From NCBI GenBank assembly GCA_020024645.1, contig JAHHTN010000016.1:1-34803 (forward strand): DNA of 34,803 nucleotides. The letters are read 5' to 3'. Source of the stretch: Faecalimonas sp. (GTDB lineage: Bacteria > Bacillota > Clostridia > Lachnospirales > Lachnospiraceae). Position numbers and translations under genes: made by a program. Positions 16,169-24,124 of the stretch are shown here, one piece after another (position 1 is the first letter of the stretch; each line of letters opens with the position of its first letter). Below the pieces are notes generated by a model. That model was not told the origin of the DNA. It was given only the letters and a program-made list of their open reading frames with translations, and searched no databases.

Positions 16169-16948
16169 ATGATTTTTGATACACACGCGCATTATGATGA
16201 TGAACAATTTAACGATGATAGAGATATTTTATTAAATCATATGGAAGATAATGGCATTTGTACAATTATTAATGTTGGTGCCAGTTTAGATGGTTGTAAA
16301 AATTCTATTGCATTGGCTGAAAAGTATCCCTTTATCTATGCATCCATTGGTGTACATCCTGATGAAGTTGGAAATTTAAATGAGGAAACGTTTGCTTGGC
16401 TAAAAAAACAATGTGAACATCAAAAAGTCGTAGCCGTCGGTGAAATTGGATTAGATTACTACTGGGATAATGAATCACACGATTTACAAAAGAAATGGTT
16501 TATCGCACAACTTAATATCGCAAAAGAAAAAAATCTTCCTGTTGTCATTCACAGTCGAGAAGCTGCACAAGACACTCTCGAAATCATGAAAGAGTATGCA
16601 AAAGACTTAACTGGTATTATTCATTGTTTTTCCTACTCTGTAGAAATGGCAAAAGAATATGTAAAAATGGGGTTTTATATTGGTATCGGAGGCGTTGTTA
16701 CATTTAAAAACAGCAAGAAGTTAAAAGATGTTGTTTCAGAAATTCCACTAGAACGAATTGTCCTTGAAACAGATTGTCCTTATTTATCTCCTGTTCCAAA
16801 CAGAGGAAAACGTAACTCCTCATTAAACCTTACGTATGTTATAGAGGAAATTGCAAGTATAAAAGATATTTCACCAGAAGAAGTTATTCGCCAAACAGAA
16901 TTAAACGCTTATACGGTTTATCCAAAATGTAGAAAAAATATTTCTTAA
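16169..16948 (+). CDS. tatD: TatD family metal-dependent DNase/hydrolase
   Basis: 259 residues, normal for TatD. Metal ligands of the amidohydrolase-like barrel are visible: DTHAHYDD (4-11), the Glu in AVGEIGLDYYWD, HSRE (His in VVIHSREAA), IHCFSYS and the Asp in VLETDCPYLSP. Family members are Mg-dependent 3'-5' exonucleases or deoxyribonucleases, with proposed roles in DNA repair or RNA quality control. TTAGGAGG precedes the ATG. It is coexpressed with metG, the usual Firmicutes arrangement. The stop lies just before repeat copy B, and no simple T-tailed terminator is seen directly after it. Confidence 0.93.
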   Translation: MIFDTHAHYDDEQFNDDRDILLNHMEDNGICTIINVGASLDGCKNSIALAEKYPFIYASIGVHPDEVGNLNEETFAWLKKQCEHQKVVAVGEIGLDYYWDNESHDLQKKWFIAQLNIAKEKNLPVVIHSREAAQDTLEIMKEYAKDLTGIIHCFSYSVEMAKEYVKMGFYIGIGGVVTFKNSKKLKDVVSEIPLERIVLETDCPYLSPVPNRGKRNSSLNLTYVIEEIASIKDISPEEVIRQTELNAYTVYPKCRKNIS

Positions 16949-16952
16949 TTTC

Positions 16953-17120
16953 TACTTAAGAAAATTTCGTTTTCTTTAATGAAAGTAACATAATTTAGAC
17001 ACATTTTTCTTTTATACTGAAGTCAGATAGTTGATAAACAACAACTATCTCCCCCCTCATAAAGTAAAACACATCTTGATTTCAAGATGTTGCACTTTAC
17101 TCTCATTCCTTTAGATAATA
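16953..17120 (-). repeat. structured intergenic repeat, copy B (inverted relative to copy A)
   Basis: Read on the minus strand from 17120, it matches copy A from 11864. The 28-base block 17023-17050 is identical. The outer stem TTTACTCT/AAAGTAAA (17096-17103 with 17061-17068) is kept. The inner hairpin has a different sequence but still pairs, ACATCTTG with CAAGATGT (17071-17090). The G run is six long (17051-17056 as C on the plus strand). It fills the gap between tatD and the convergent spmB, and the similarity continues to within a few bases of the tatD stop. Confidence 0.85.
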
Positions 17121-17122
17121 AT

Positions 17123-17171
17123 AAAACGACGAACCCCGTTAGCCATATGGCTAACGGGGTTTCGCTGTTTT
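17123..17171 (-). terminator. terminator of the spmA-spmB operon (possibly bidirectional)
   Basis: A perfect 26-base palindrome (17134-17159, CCCCGTTAGCCAT and its complement) is flanked by AAAAC and GTTTT, which can extend the pairing. On the minus strand it is followed by a T-rich stretch, 18 bases after the spmB stop. It may also stop tatD transcripts that cross repeat copy B. Confidence 0.75.
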
Positions 17172-17177
17172 ATATCC

Positions 17178-17696
17178 TTATCCAACAATCCATACACTCG
17201 CCACAATTCCAGCTAGCGTTGCAATCATTGCGCCAGCTAGTGTATATCTCGTTTTTTTTACTTTTACTGCCATAAAATACACACTCATCGTATAAAAAAT
17301 AGTCTCCGTACAACTCATCATAACAGATGCAATTAATCCTATTTTTGAATCGGTTCCATATTGCTTAAAAATGTCTAATACTAAGCCTGTAGCAGCTGAT
17401 GAAGAAAACATTCTCACAATCGCCAAAGGAACTAATTCTCCCGGAAAACCTATGTATGAAGTAAATCTTCCTAAAATGTTGCCACAAAATTCCAAAAATC
17501 CAGATGCTCTTAAAATCCCAACGGCAACCATAAGCCCAATTAAAGTAGGCATAATTTTTATAACAGTCAAAAAACCATTTCTAGCCCCTTTAATAAACTC
17601 ATCATATACATTTACATTTTGCACAAGTCCATACATAACAATTCCCAAAATTACAACTGGAACAATAAAGTCTGAAATATACAATAAAAACCGCAC
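17178..17696 (-). CDS. spmB: spore maturation protein B
   Basis: 172 residues and strongly hydrophobic, with about four or five membrane segments. It is a nucleoside-recognition (Gate) domain protein with SpmB landmarks FIKGARNGFLTVIKIMPTLI, MFSSSAATGLVLDIF and MMSCTETIFYT. SpmB acts with SpmA in spore core dehydration and heat resistance in Bacillus and Clostridium, which marks the host as a spore-former. The start is GTG at 17696, five bases after AGGAG; an ATG overlapping it by one base is out of frame. It follows spmA after a 74-base A/T-rich gap in which I see no distinct signal. Confidence 0.92.
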   Translation of the reverse strand: MRFLLYISDFIVPVVILGIVMYGLVQNVNVYDEFIKGARNGFLTVIKIMPTLIGLMVAVGILRASGFLEFCGNILGRFTSYIGFPGELVPLAIVRMFSSSAATGLVLDIFKQYGTDSKIGLIASVMMSCTETIFYTMSVYFMAVKVKKTRYTLAGAMIATLAGIVASVWIVG

Positions 17697-17770
17697 ATTT
17701 TCTCCTATCTTTTATTCTTATTATTATATTTTATGTGATATTAAAAAAAATATTTTAAAAGTCTTTTCCT

Positions 17771-18361
17771 CTATACATTTTTTGTTTTCTTGGCCATAAC
17801 TAATGCAAAAACAATCCCTGCAATTGTACTTATTGTTGTTGCCATAATACCAGCTCCAATAATTTTTGTAGGATTTACACTACCATATTGACTGCGATAA
17901 GCAATAACATTAATTGGAATCAATTGTAAAGATGATATATTGATAATAAGAAACGTACACATATCACAACTTGCTATTCGTTTATCTCTATTTGGATTTA
18001 ATTCTTGCAAATATTTCATTGCCATAATTCCCGCTGGTGTTGCCGCCCAACCTAAGCCAAGAAAATTTGCAACCATATTTGTTGTAATATATTTTTCTGC
18101 TAAATGCCCCTTAGGAACACCTGGAAATAATATATGTATTAATGGTCTAATTTTTTTTGCTATTATATCAATCATTCCTGATTTAGTCGCAATTTCCATA
18201 ATTCCAACCCACATAGACATAATCCCAATCATCATAACACATAAATCTACTGCTTCCTTTGCAGAATCTAAAGCACCATTCGTAATATCTGGCATTTTCC
18301 CACTAAACACTCCAAAAATAATTCCTGCAACAATCATACCGCCCCAAAGATAATTCAACAT
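17771..18361 (-). CDS. spmA: spore maturation protein A
   Basis: 196 residues of hydrophobic Gate-domain protein. SpmA features include GALDSAKEAVDLCVMMIGIM, WVGIMEIATKSG and the conserved NMVANFLGLGWAATPAGI. It is the first gene of the spmA-spmB pair, whose products are membrane proteins needed for normal spore maturation. AAAGGA precedes the ATG by eight bases. The spmAB pair is flanked upstream by the terminator of the AI-2E-type exporter gene, so it has its own promoter. Confidence 0.92.
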   Translation of the reverse strand: MLNYLWGGMIVAGIIFGVFSGKMPDITNGALDSAKEAVDLCVMMIGIMSMWVGIMEIATKSGMIDIIAKKIRPLIHILFPGVPKGHLAEKYITTNMVANFLGLGWAATPAGIMAMKYLQELNPNRDKRIASCDMCTFLIINISSLQLIPINVIAYRSQYGSVNPTKIIGAGIMATTISTIAGIVFALVMAKKTKNV

Positions 18362-18382
18362 ATATTTTATCCTTTATGTTTT

Positions 18383-18391
18383 TTTATATCA
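18383..18391 (-). promoter_or_regulatory. possible extended -10 promoter for spmA
   Basis: On the minus strand, TGATATAAA (TG, one base, TATAAA) lies 22 bases before the spmA start. No clear -35 is present. A sporulation sigma factor could be used instead; I cannot tell from the sequence. Confidence 0.3.
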
Positions 18392-18415
18392 TATGCTTTC
18401 CGTTTCTAAAAATAC

Positions 18416-18452
18416 AAAAAGAGTGGAATTTTTAATTTATTTCCACTCTTTT
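18416..18452 (-). terminator. intrinsic terminator after the AI-2E-type exporter gene
   Basis: AAAAGAGTGGAA and TTCCACTCTTTT form a 12-bp stem with A and T runs on either side. It lies five bases after the exporter stop codon on the minus strand. Confidence 0.88.
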
Positions 18453-18457
18453 CCTCT

Positions 18458-19609
18458 TTATTCTACTTTAATTTTTCTTCTCTGTAATCGACGATTTACA
18501 ATTCCTCGAAGCAAAGTATATACAACTGAACTAATTGGAATAAAGACTAGCATTCCTACAATTCCCATTAGACTCCCTCCAACACTTACTGCCACTAAAA
18601 CCCAAATAGATGGAAGTCCCACTGAATTTCCCACTACGTGAGGATAAATTAAATTTCCTTCTATCTGTTGTAGTACAAAGAATAGAATAAGAAATCCAAT
18701 AGATTGTAAAGGATTCACCATAAAAATAAGCACGGTTCCCACAGCACAACCAATAAATGCTCCAAAAATAGGAATCAATGCTGTAAATGCGATTAATACA
18801 CCAACCAAAAGTGCATATGGCATCTTAAATATACTCATTGTTACAAAAAACATACTTCCTAAAATAATTGCCTCTACACATTGACCTGTCAAAAAACTAG
18901 AAAATGTTTTGTACGCCATAGAAGATATAGCAATAAAAATCTCCATCCAATCTCTAGGAATAAATGCATATCCTAATTTTTTTACCTGTATATTTAACTT
19001 TTCTTTCTGAAGAAGAATATAACAAGCAAAAATAAATGCAATCGCAAATGTAGTTATTCCATTGACAATAGATTTAGCCATAGCAAACGTTGAATCTAAC
19101 ACACTTCCCGCACCATTTCTAAAAAAGTCAATCCCTCCTGCAATCATTTTATCCCAATCAAATTCTAAATTTTGAATCCAACCTAAAATTTCCTTATTAT
19201 TATGAAAAATATCCTCTGCCCATCTCTGTAATTCAGGAATAAACATCTGAATCGTTTTTCCTAGTCCAGCAACTGTATTTGCCAATTCTGGAGCCACGAT
19301 AAATACTACCAAAAATACAATTCCAAACACAAATAAAATAGTCATTACAAGGCTAATTGGTCTTGCAATTTTTTGTAGAAATTTATTTTTCTTGACTGTT
19401 TTATTTCCAAATACATTTTCTTCAATAAAGTGCATTGGAACATTCAACACAAATGCGATTGCTCCTCCAATTAAAAAAGGAAGAATAATATTTAACACAT
19501 ATCCTAAAAGTCCAAAAAACACTTTATAGTTCCATATAATCATTAAAACAACTATTGTAAATACAATAAGTCCTCTAATTTTCCGAATAGTTTCCTTATC
19601 TAAATTCAT
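18458..19609 (-). CDS. AI-2E family transporter (PerM/TqsA-like)
   Basis: 383 residues with about eight membrane segments in the AI-2E arrangement: two N-terminal helices, a soluble stretch (about 110-160), then ITTFAIAFIFACYILLQ, FLTGQCVEAIILGSMFF, LLVGVLIAFTALIPIFGAFIG and the conserved QQIEGNLIYPHVVG. The family exports autoinducer-2 in some bacteria and acts as a Na+/H+ antiporter in others, so the substrate is undetermined. GGAAGGTGA precedes the ATG. It lies 17 bases downstream of the riboswitch-controlled P-type ATPase gene and is probably on the same transcript. Confidence 0.88.
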   Translation of the reverse strand: MNLDKETIRKIRGLIVFTIVVLMIIWNYKVFFGLLGYVLNIILPFLIGGAIAFVLNVPMHFIEENVFGNKTVKKNKFLQKIARPISLVMTILFVFGIVFLVVFIVAPELANTVAGLGKTIQMFIPELQRWAEDIFHNNKEILGWIQNLEFDWDKMIAGGIDFFRNGAGSVLDSTFAMAKSIVNGITTFAIAFIFACYILLQKEKLNIQVKKLGYAFIPRDWMEIFIAISSMAYKTFSSFLTGQCVEAIILGSMFFVTMSIFKMPYALLVGVLIAFTALIPIFGAFIGCAVGTVLIFMVNPLQSIGFLILFFVLQQIEGNLIYPHVVGNSVGLPSIWVLVAVSVGGSLMGIVGMLVFIPISSVVYTLLRGIVNRRLQRRKIKVE

Positions 19610-19626
19610 ACATTCACCTTCCTAAT

Positions 19627-22227
19627 CTATTTTTTACGAATAAATTTCAGGAACTGAATAATTGGAAGATTTATAAGTGCAAGTCCATATACTATCATTA
19701 ACTGAGAAACATTTAATGTCTGTACTTTAAAAATACTATTTAATGCAGGTATCATTAATACGGAACTAATCAAAACAAGACCTAATAAAAATGCACCAAT
19801 CAAATAAATATTATTGAAAAATCGTTTTGTAAAAATAAGTGGTCTATCTGATTTACAGTTAAATCCATGAACAAGTCTAGCTGTGCAAAGTGTACCAAAA
19901 GCCATCGTACTTGCTAACAATGCATTTCCATTTTGGTATCCTATCACAAATGCAATCATTGTTGTTGCACCGATAGATACTCCTTCCATTCCTATTTTTA
20001 TCATAAAATTTTTGGTCAAAATAGACTCATTCATTGGACGCGGTTTTTCTTTCATCACCGCCTTCGTATGTGGCTCTAAACCTAATGCGATTGCCGGTAA
20101 ACTATCTGTTAAAAGATTAATAAATAATAAGTGGACTGGTGCAAATGGCACAGGTAAACCTGCAATTGCAGCATAAAGAACTGCTAAAATTCCACCAAAA
20201 TTTCCTGATAATAGAAATTGTATAGAACCTTTGATGTTTTTATACACATTTCGTCCATTTTCTACTGCTTTTATAATAGTTGCAAAATTATCATCAGTCA
20301 AGACCATAGATGCCGCATCTTTTGATACTTCACTTCCTGTAATTCCCATGGCAACACCTATATCAGCTTGTTTTAAAGCAGGAGCATCATTTACACCATC
20401 ACCTGTCATAGAAACAATATTTCCCTTTTCCTGCCATGCACGAACAATTCTTATTTTATGTTCCGGAGATACTCTAGCATATACAGAAATACCCTCCACA
20501 AAAGTTTTTAACTCTTCATCTGAAAGATTATCAATCTCAGAACCTTCACAAGCTTCAGATTCATGTTTTAAAATACCAATTCGCTTTGCAATAGCTGCTG
20601 CTGTAATCTTATGATCACCAGTAATCATAATCGGTTTAATTCCCGCGCGAATACATTCTTCAACAGCCTGTGCTGATTCTTCTCTTGGCGGATCCATCAT
20701 CGAAATCAATCCAACGAAAATCAAATCCTGTTCATCTTCTAATACTAATTCGTGTCCCGTTTCAATTTCTTTATAAGCAAATGCAAGTACACGAAGCCCT
20801 CCTCTTGAAAATTCCTGATTTTGCTCCTCAATTATTCTTTTATCATCTTCTGTAAGTTTCTGTACATTTCCATTTTTCCAAACACGATTCATTCTCGTAA
20901 GTAAAACGTCAACAGCTCCTTTTGTAATCATTACCGAAGTTTCATCCAAAACATATGCTGTAGACATTAATTTTCTATCACTATCAAAAGGTATTTCACT
21001 CATACGTGGAAATTGTTCTCTTACAGATTCTGCTTCCACTCCAAACTTGTCCCCTAAATTGATTAACGCTGTTTCTGTCGGATCTCCGATTTCTACTCCG
21101 TCTACATTTGTAGCATCATTACATAAAATACTATATCTTAATAATTCTTTTTGTCCCTGCTTCTGTATATCAATATCGTTTGCCAAAATGCGTTGTCCGT
21201 TTACATAATAATCTTCCACGGTCATTTTATTTTGTGTTAACGTTCCCGTTTTATCTGAACAGACAATCGATACGCTTCCAAGACCTTCCACTGCCTGTAA
21301 TTTACGTATAATTGCATGCTCTTTTGCCATTTTTTGTGTTCCAAATGAAAGAACAATTGTAACGATTGAGCTGAGAGCTTCTGGAATTGCTGCTACAGCA
21401 AGGGCTACCGCAAACAAAAATGCATCCCCTATAGCATCTCCCCTTAATACACTAATACCAAATAAAATAGAACAGAAAATCAAAATAATAATAGACAACT
21501 TCTGTCCAAACTGATCTAAATTCATCTGTAAAGGTGTCTTTTTCTCTGATGTTGTCTTTAATAATGTTGCAATTTTTCCTACTTCAGTTTCCATTCCAAT
21601 TGAAGTAACAATAAATGAACCTCGTCCATATGTGACAAAACTTCCAGAAAATACCATATTAACTTGATCTCCCAATGGTACTTCTTTAGAAATAGTTTCT
21701 TCTGATTTTTCTACTCCAAGGCTTTCTCCCGTCAAAGCACTTTCATCAATTTTCAAACTAGCATTTTGTAAAATACGCCCATCTGCTGGAACATAATCTC
21801 CAGCTTCCAACATAACTTCATCACCTATTGTCAATTCAGAAGACGGAACTCGTATAACAGTTCCATTTCTCAATACCTTTGCAGTAGGTCCTGATAGCTT
21901 TTTCAAACTATTTAAAGATTGTTCTGCTTTTACAGTCTGTACTGTTCCTAAAATCGCATTCATCGTAATAACGATAAGAATAACGGCCGTACTTTCCACA
22001 TCACCCAAAAATCCAGAAACAATTGCCGCTACAATCAAAATACTCACAAGAAAATCTTTAAATTGCTCTAAAAATACCTGAAATGTACTTTTTTTCTTTC
22101 CTTCTACCAATTCGTTCTTACCATATTTTTCTTGGTGTTTTAACACCTCTTCGTCTGTCAGCGGATCAAGTTTACCATTTATTTCTATTCTTACCTCCTC
22201 TGCTGACAACTGATAATATTTTTTCAT
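19627..22227 (-). CDS. P-type cation ATPase (type II, Ca2+/Mn2+ export type)
   Basis: 866 residues with the complete P2-ATPase layout: cation N-terminal domain (1-60), actuator TGES (166-169), M4 motif AIPEALSS (280-287), phosphorylated Asp325 in SDKTGTLTQ, hinge TGDGVNDAPALKQADIG and M6 NLLTDSLPAIALGLEP. PEAL replaces the PEGL of classic SERCA pumps, as in several Firmicutes Ca2+/Mn2+ pumps. The yybP-ykoY riboswitch upstream points to Mn2+-induced expression, so Mn2+ export is the likeliest main role; Ca2+ export is an alternative. AGGAGG lies before the ATG. Confidence 0.92.
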   Translation of the reverse strand: MKKYYQLSAEEVRIEINGKLDPLTDEEVLKHQEKYGKNELVEGKKKSTFQVFLEQFKDFLVSILIVAAIVSGFLGDVESTAVILIVITMNAILGTVQTVKAEQSLNSLKKLSGPTAKVLRNGTVIRVPSSELTIGDEVMLEAGDYVPADGRILQNASLKIDESALTGESLGVEKSEETISKEVPLGDQVNMVFSGSFVTYGRGSFIVTSIGMETEVGKIATLLKTTSEKKTPLQMNLDQFGQKLSIIILIFCSILFGISVLRGDAIGDAFLFAVALAVAAIPEALSSIVTIVLSFGTQKMAKEHAIIRKLQAVEGLGSVSIVCSDKTGTLTQNKMTVEDYYVNGQRILANDIDIQKQGQKELLRYSILCNDATNVDGVEIGDPTETALINLGDKFGVEAESVREQFPRMSEIPFDSDRKLMSTAYVLDETSVMITKGAVDVLLTRMNRVWKNGNVQKLTEDDKRIIEEQNQEFSRGGLRVLAFAYKEIETGHELVLEDEQDLIFVGLISMMDPPREESAQAVEECIRAGIKPIMITGDHKITAAAIAKRIGILKHESEACEGSEIDNLSDEELKTFVEGISVYARVSPEHKIRIVRAWQEKGNIVSMTGDGVNDAPALKQADIGVAMGITGSEVSKDAASMVLTDDNFATIIKAVENGRNVYKNIKGSIQFLLSGNFGGILAVLYAAIAGLPVPFAPVHLLFINLLTDSLPAIALGLEPHTKAVMKEKPRPMNESILTKNFMIKIGMEGVSIGATTMIAFVIGYQNGNALLASTMAFGTLCTARLVHGFNCKSDRPLIFTKRFFNNIYLIGAFLLGLVLISSVLMIPALNSIFKVQTLNVSQLMIVYGLALINLPIIQFLKFIRKK

Positions 22228-22280
22228 ACATTTTCCTCCTACTTTCCGTGCATATCTGTTAGTATACCCTTTTTTCCAAT

Positions 22281-22325
22281 AAGAAAGAGACCTTTATTGC
22301 ACGTTAATAATGCAATAAAAGTCTC
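22281..22325 (-). terminator. riboswitch-controlled terminator before the P-type ATPase
   Basis: On the minus strand, GAGACTTTTATTGCA (22311-22325) pairs with TGCAATAAAGGTCTC (22287-22301), with one mismatch in 15 pairs, followed by TTTCTT. The 5' arm is shared with the aptamer, so metal binding would block terminator formation. Confidence 0.82.
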
Positions 22326-22405
22326 ACTATTTCATTACGATACGGATGAATATTCATCGTACTGACGATATCGTACACGCTTCACACGTTAGTTACTCCC
22401 TTTTA
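22281..22405 (-). promoter_or_regulatory. yybP-ykoY (Mn2+) riboswitch
   Basis: On the minus strand the leader starts AAAAGGGAGTAACT (matching the GGGGAGTAG box). It then has CGTCAGTACG and a helical arm with GATGA/TCATC, and returns through GTGAGACTTTTATTGCA, the GAGAC box typical of the 3' side of this riboswitch class. The GAGAC strand is also the 5' arm of an intrinsic terminator, giving the known antitermination switch. It has a strong promoter upstream and a cation pump downstream. Confidence 0.82.
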
Positions 22406-22414
22406 TTAGAATAT

Positions 22415-22443
22415 AATATAATCTTTTTTCAGATTTCTGTCAA
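22415..22443 (-). promoter_or_regulatory. strong sigma-A promoter for the riboswitch transcript
   Basis: On the minus strand, a perfect TTGACA (22438-22443), a 17-base spacer and TATATT (22415-22420). It begins 15 bases after the stop of the ABC ATPase gene. I see no separate terminator for that gene, so read-through may also enter the riboswitch. Confidence 0.82.
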
Positions 22444-22457
22444 CCCTATAAATAAAA

Positions 22458-23570
22458 TTAGTTTGTAATTGTTCTTTCTGTTTCTTTATCAAATACATGA
22501 ATTTTTTCTGCATCAAGAGCAAATTTAACTGTATCACCTGTTCTTGCTGTTGTTCTTGGGTTTACCCTTGCTGTCATTGAAGAACCTTCATAATCAAAGT
22601 GTAAGTACACTTCTGCACCTAACATTTCATATACACGAATTGTAGCCTCAATTACTGTATTTGGTGAAGATTCGATAAACATCTGCTCATCATGAATATC
22701 TTCTGGACGAATACCAAGTATAACTGTTTTTCCATTATATCCGCCTTCAATAAGTTTTTTCGCTTTCGCAGGTGGCAATTCAATAGATGCTGGACCTGCT
22801 TGAAGAGCAACTTTATTTCCATCGACTTTACATACTGCATCTACAAAATTCATTTGTGGTGAACCAATAAATCCTGCAACGAATAAGTTACATGGTGTAT
22901 CGTATAATACCTGTGGTGTATCTACCTGCTGTACAACTCCAGCACTCATAACAACGATTCTTGTTCCCAATGTCATTGCTTCTGTCTGATCATGAGTAAC
23001 ATAAATAATTGTTGTACCTAATCTCTGATGTAATTTAGAAATTTCGATACGCATCTGACCTCTAAGTTTTGCATCAAGGTTTGATAACGGTTCATCCATA
23101 AGGAATACTTTTGGATTACGAACAATAGCACGTCCCATAGCAACACGCTGTCTTTGTCCACCTGATAATGCTTTTGGTTTACGGTCTAATAATGCTTCCA
23201 AATCAAGAATTTTGGCTGCTTCACGAACCATTTTATCAATTTCTTCTTTTGGTACTTTTCTTAATTTTAATCCAAAAGCCATATTATCATATACTGTCAT
23301 ATGTGGGTATAATGCATAGTTTTGGAATACCATCGCGATATCTCTATCTTTTGGTTCTACATCATTTACCAATTTATCTCCGATTCTTAATTCTCCCGAA
23401 GAAATATCTTCAAGACCTGCAATCATACGAAGTGTTGTAGATTTTCCACAACCTGATGGTCCTACAAAAATAATAAATTCTTTATCTTCAATTTCAAGAT
23501 TAAAATCTTTTACTGCTACAAATCCATTAGGATACACTTTATTAATGTGCTTTAATGATAAACTTGCCAT
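22458..23570 (-). CDS. ABC transporter ATP-binding protein, MsmK/UgpC/MalK type
   Basis: 370 residues. The nucleotide-binding domain has Walker A GPSGCGKST (37-45), Q loop VFQNYALYPHMTVYDNM, signature LSGGQRQRVAMGRA, Walker B VFLMDEPLSNLDAKLRGQM and switch His in VTHDQTEAM. It is followed by a TOBE/MalK-type regulatory domain (about 240-370). Such ATPases energise carbohydrate (CUT1) importers. No permease or binding-protein gene is adjacent, which suits a shared multi-sugar ATPase serving several importers, as MsmK does in streptococci. GGAGGTAAG precedes the ATG. It is flanked by its own probable promoter and by the riboswitch promoter downstream. Confidence 0.9.
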   Translation of the reverse strand: MASLSLKHINKVYPNGFVAVKDFNLEIEDKEFIIFVGPSGCGKSTTLRMIAGLEDISSGELRIGDKLVNDVEPKDRDIAMVFQNYALYPHMTVYDNMAFGLKLRKVPKEEIDKMVREAAKILDLEALLDRKPKALSGGQRQRVAMGRAIVRNPKVFLMDEPLSNLDAKLRGQMRIEISKLHQRLGTTIIYVTHDQTEAMTLGTRIVVMSAGVVQQVDTPQVLYDTPCNLFVAGFIGSPQMNFVDAVCKVDGNKVALQAGPASIELPPAKAKKLIEGGYNGKTVILGIRPEDIHDEQMFIESSPNTVIEATIRVYEMLGAEVYLHFDYEGSSMTARVNPRTTARTGDTVKFALDAEKIHVFDKETERTITN

Positions 23571-23610
23571 TATATCTTACCTCCAAAATCATTAATTATT
23601 TCCTTTTTTC

Positions 23611-23639
23611 AGTATACAAAAAAAGTTCAACTTGGTCTA
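23611..23639 (-). promoter_or_regulatory. possible promoter of the ABC ATPase, inside the preceding terminator
   Basis: On the minus strand, TAGACC (23634-23639), a 17-base spacer and TATACT (23611-23616). The -35 lies in the loop and 3' stem of the DUF5684 gene terminator. Confidence 0.4.
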
Positions 23640-23653
23640 CTTCCAAGTTGAAC
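23617..23653 (-). terminator. intrinsic terminator after the DUF5684 gene
   Basis: On the minus strand, GTTCAACTTGG pairs perfectly with CCAAGTTGAAC around a 7-nt loop and is followed by seven T. Confidence 0.93.
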
Positions 23654-23687
23654 AATCTTTCTTTTAGAAAATATACAAATTGACGAA

Positions 23688-24062
23688 TTAATCTAATCGT
23701 TCTCCAATGTATCTCGCATCACCAAATGCCAATAGCATCATAAAAATTGGAGTTAAGAATATTAATCCAATTGCATAACCCATTCCTTGGTTAAATGCAT
23801 TTGCTAACTTTACACAAAAAACAATAAATAATATTACGTTTACACATGGAACAAGAAGGCAAATAATATACCACCCTTTTCCTTTTCCAAATGCCATCTG
23901 ATATAAACAATATATATTATAAATTGGAATTAGTCCCTTCCAACCTTGTAAGCCTGCTTTCTCAAATAATTTCCACGATGCAATAAGCGTTAAAAAAATC
24001 ACGCCCAAAGAAAATAATAAACCAATTCCTGTTGTGATTATCTCTATCAAGTTCATTACCAT
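23688..24062 (-). CDS. small membrane protein, DUF5684-like
   Basis: 124 residues with three or four membrane segments. The motif FEKAGLQGWKGLIPIYNIYCLYQ (about 30-53; Trp-Lys-Gly-Leu-Ile-Pro-Ile-Tyr-Asn core) and the later FGKGKGWYII are characteristic of DUF5684 proteins, whose function is unknown. GGAG lies eight bases before the ATG at 24062. It follows rsmI by 62 bases and ends at a strong terminator, so it is either the last gene of the rsmI operon or separately expressed. Confidence 0.75.
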   Translation of the reverse strand: MVMNLIEIITTGIGLLFSLGVIFLTLIASWKLFEKAGLQGWKGLIPIYNIYCLYQMAFGKGKGWYIICLLVPCVNVILFIVFCVKLANAFNQGMGYAIGLIFLTPIFMMLLAFGDARYIGERLD

Positions 24063-24124
24063 AGCAATTTCTCCTTTAAATAACTGATTTAATATAAAAT
24101 ATCACACTTTTATAAGAATGTCTA

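Noticed and set aside
17023..17106. 27-codon minus-strand frame inside repeat copy B, starting after AAAGGA
   Set aside because: The matching frame in copy A stops after seven codons, the inner region differs by a length not divisible by three, and the ribosome-site spacing is too short. RNA structure explains the conservation better.
20231..20614. 127-codon plus-strand frame opposite the P-type ATPase
   Set aside because: Antisense to the conserved hinge region of the pump, with no start signal.
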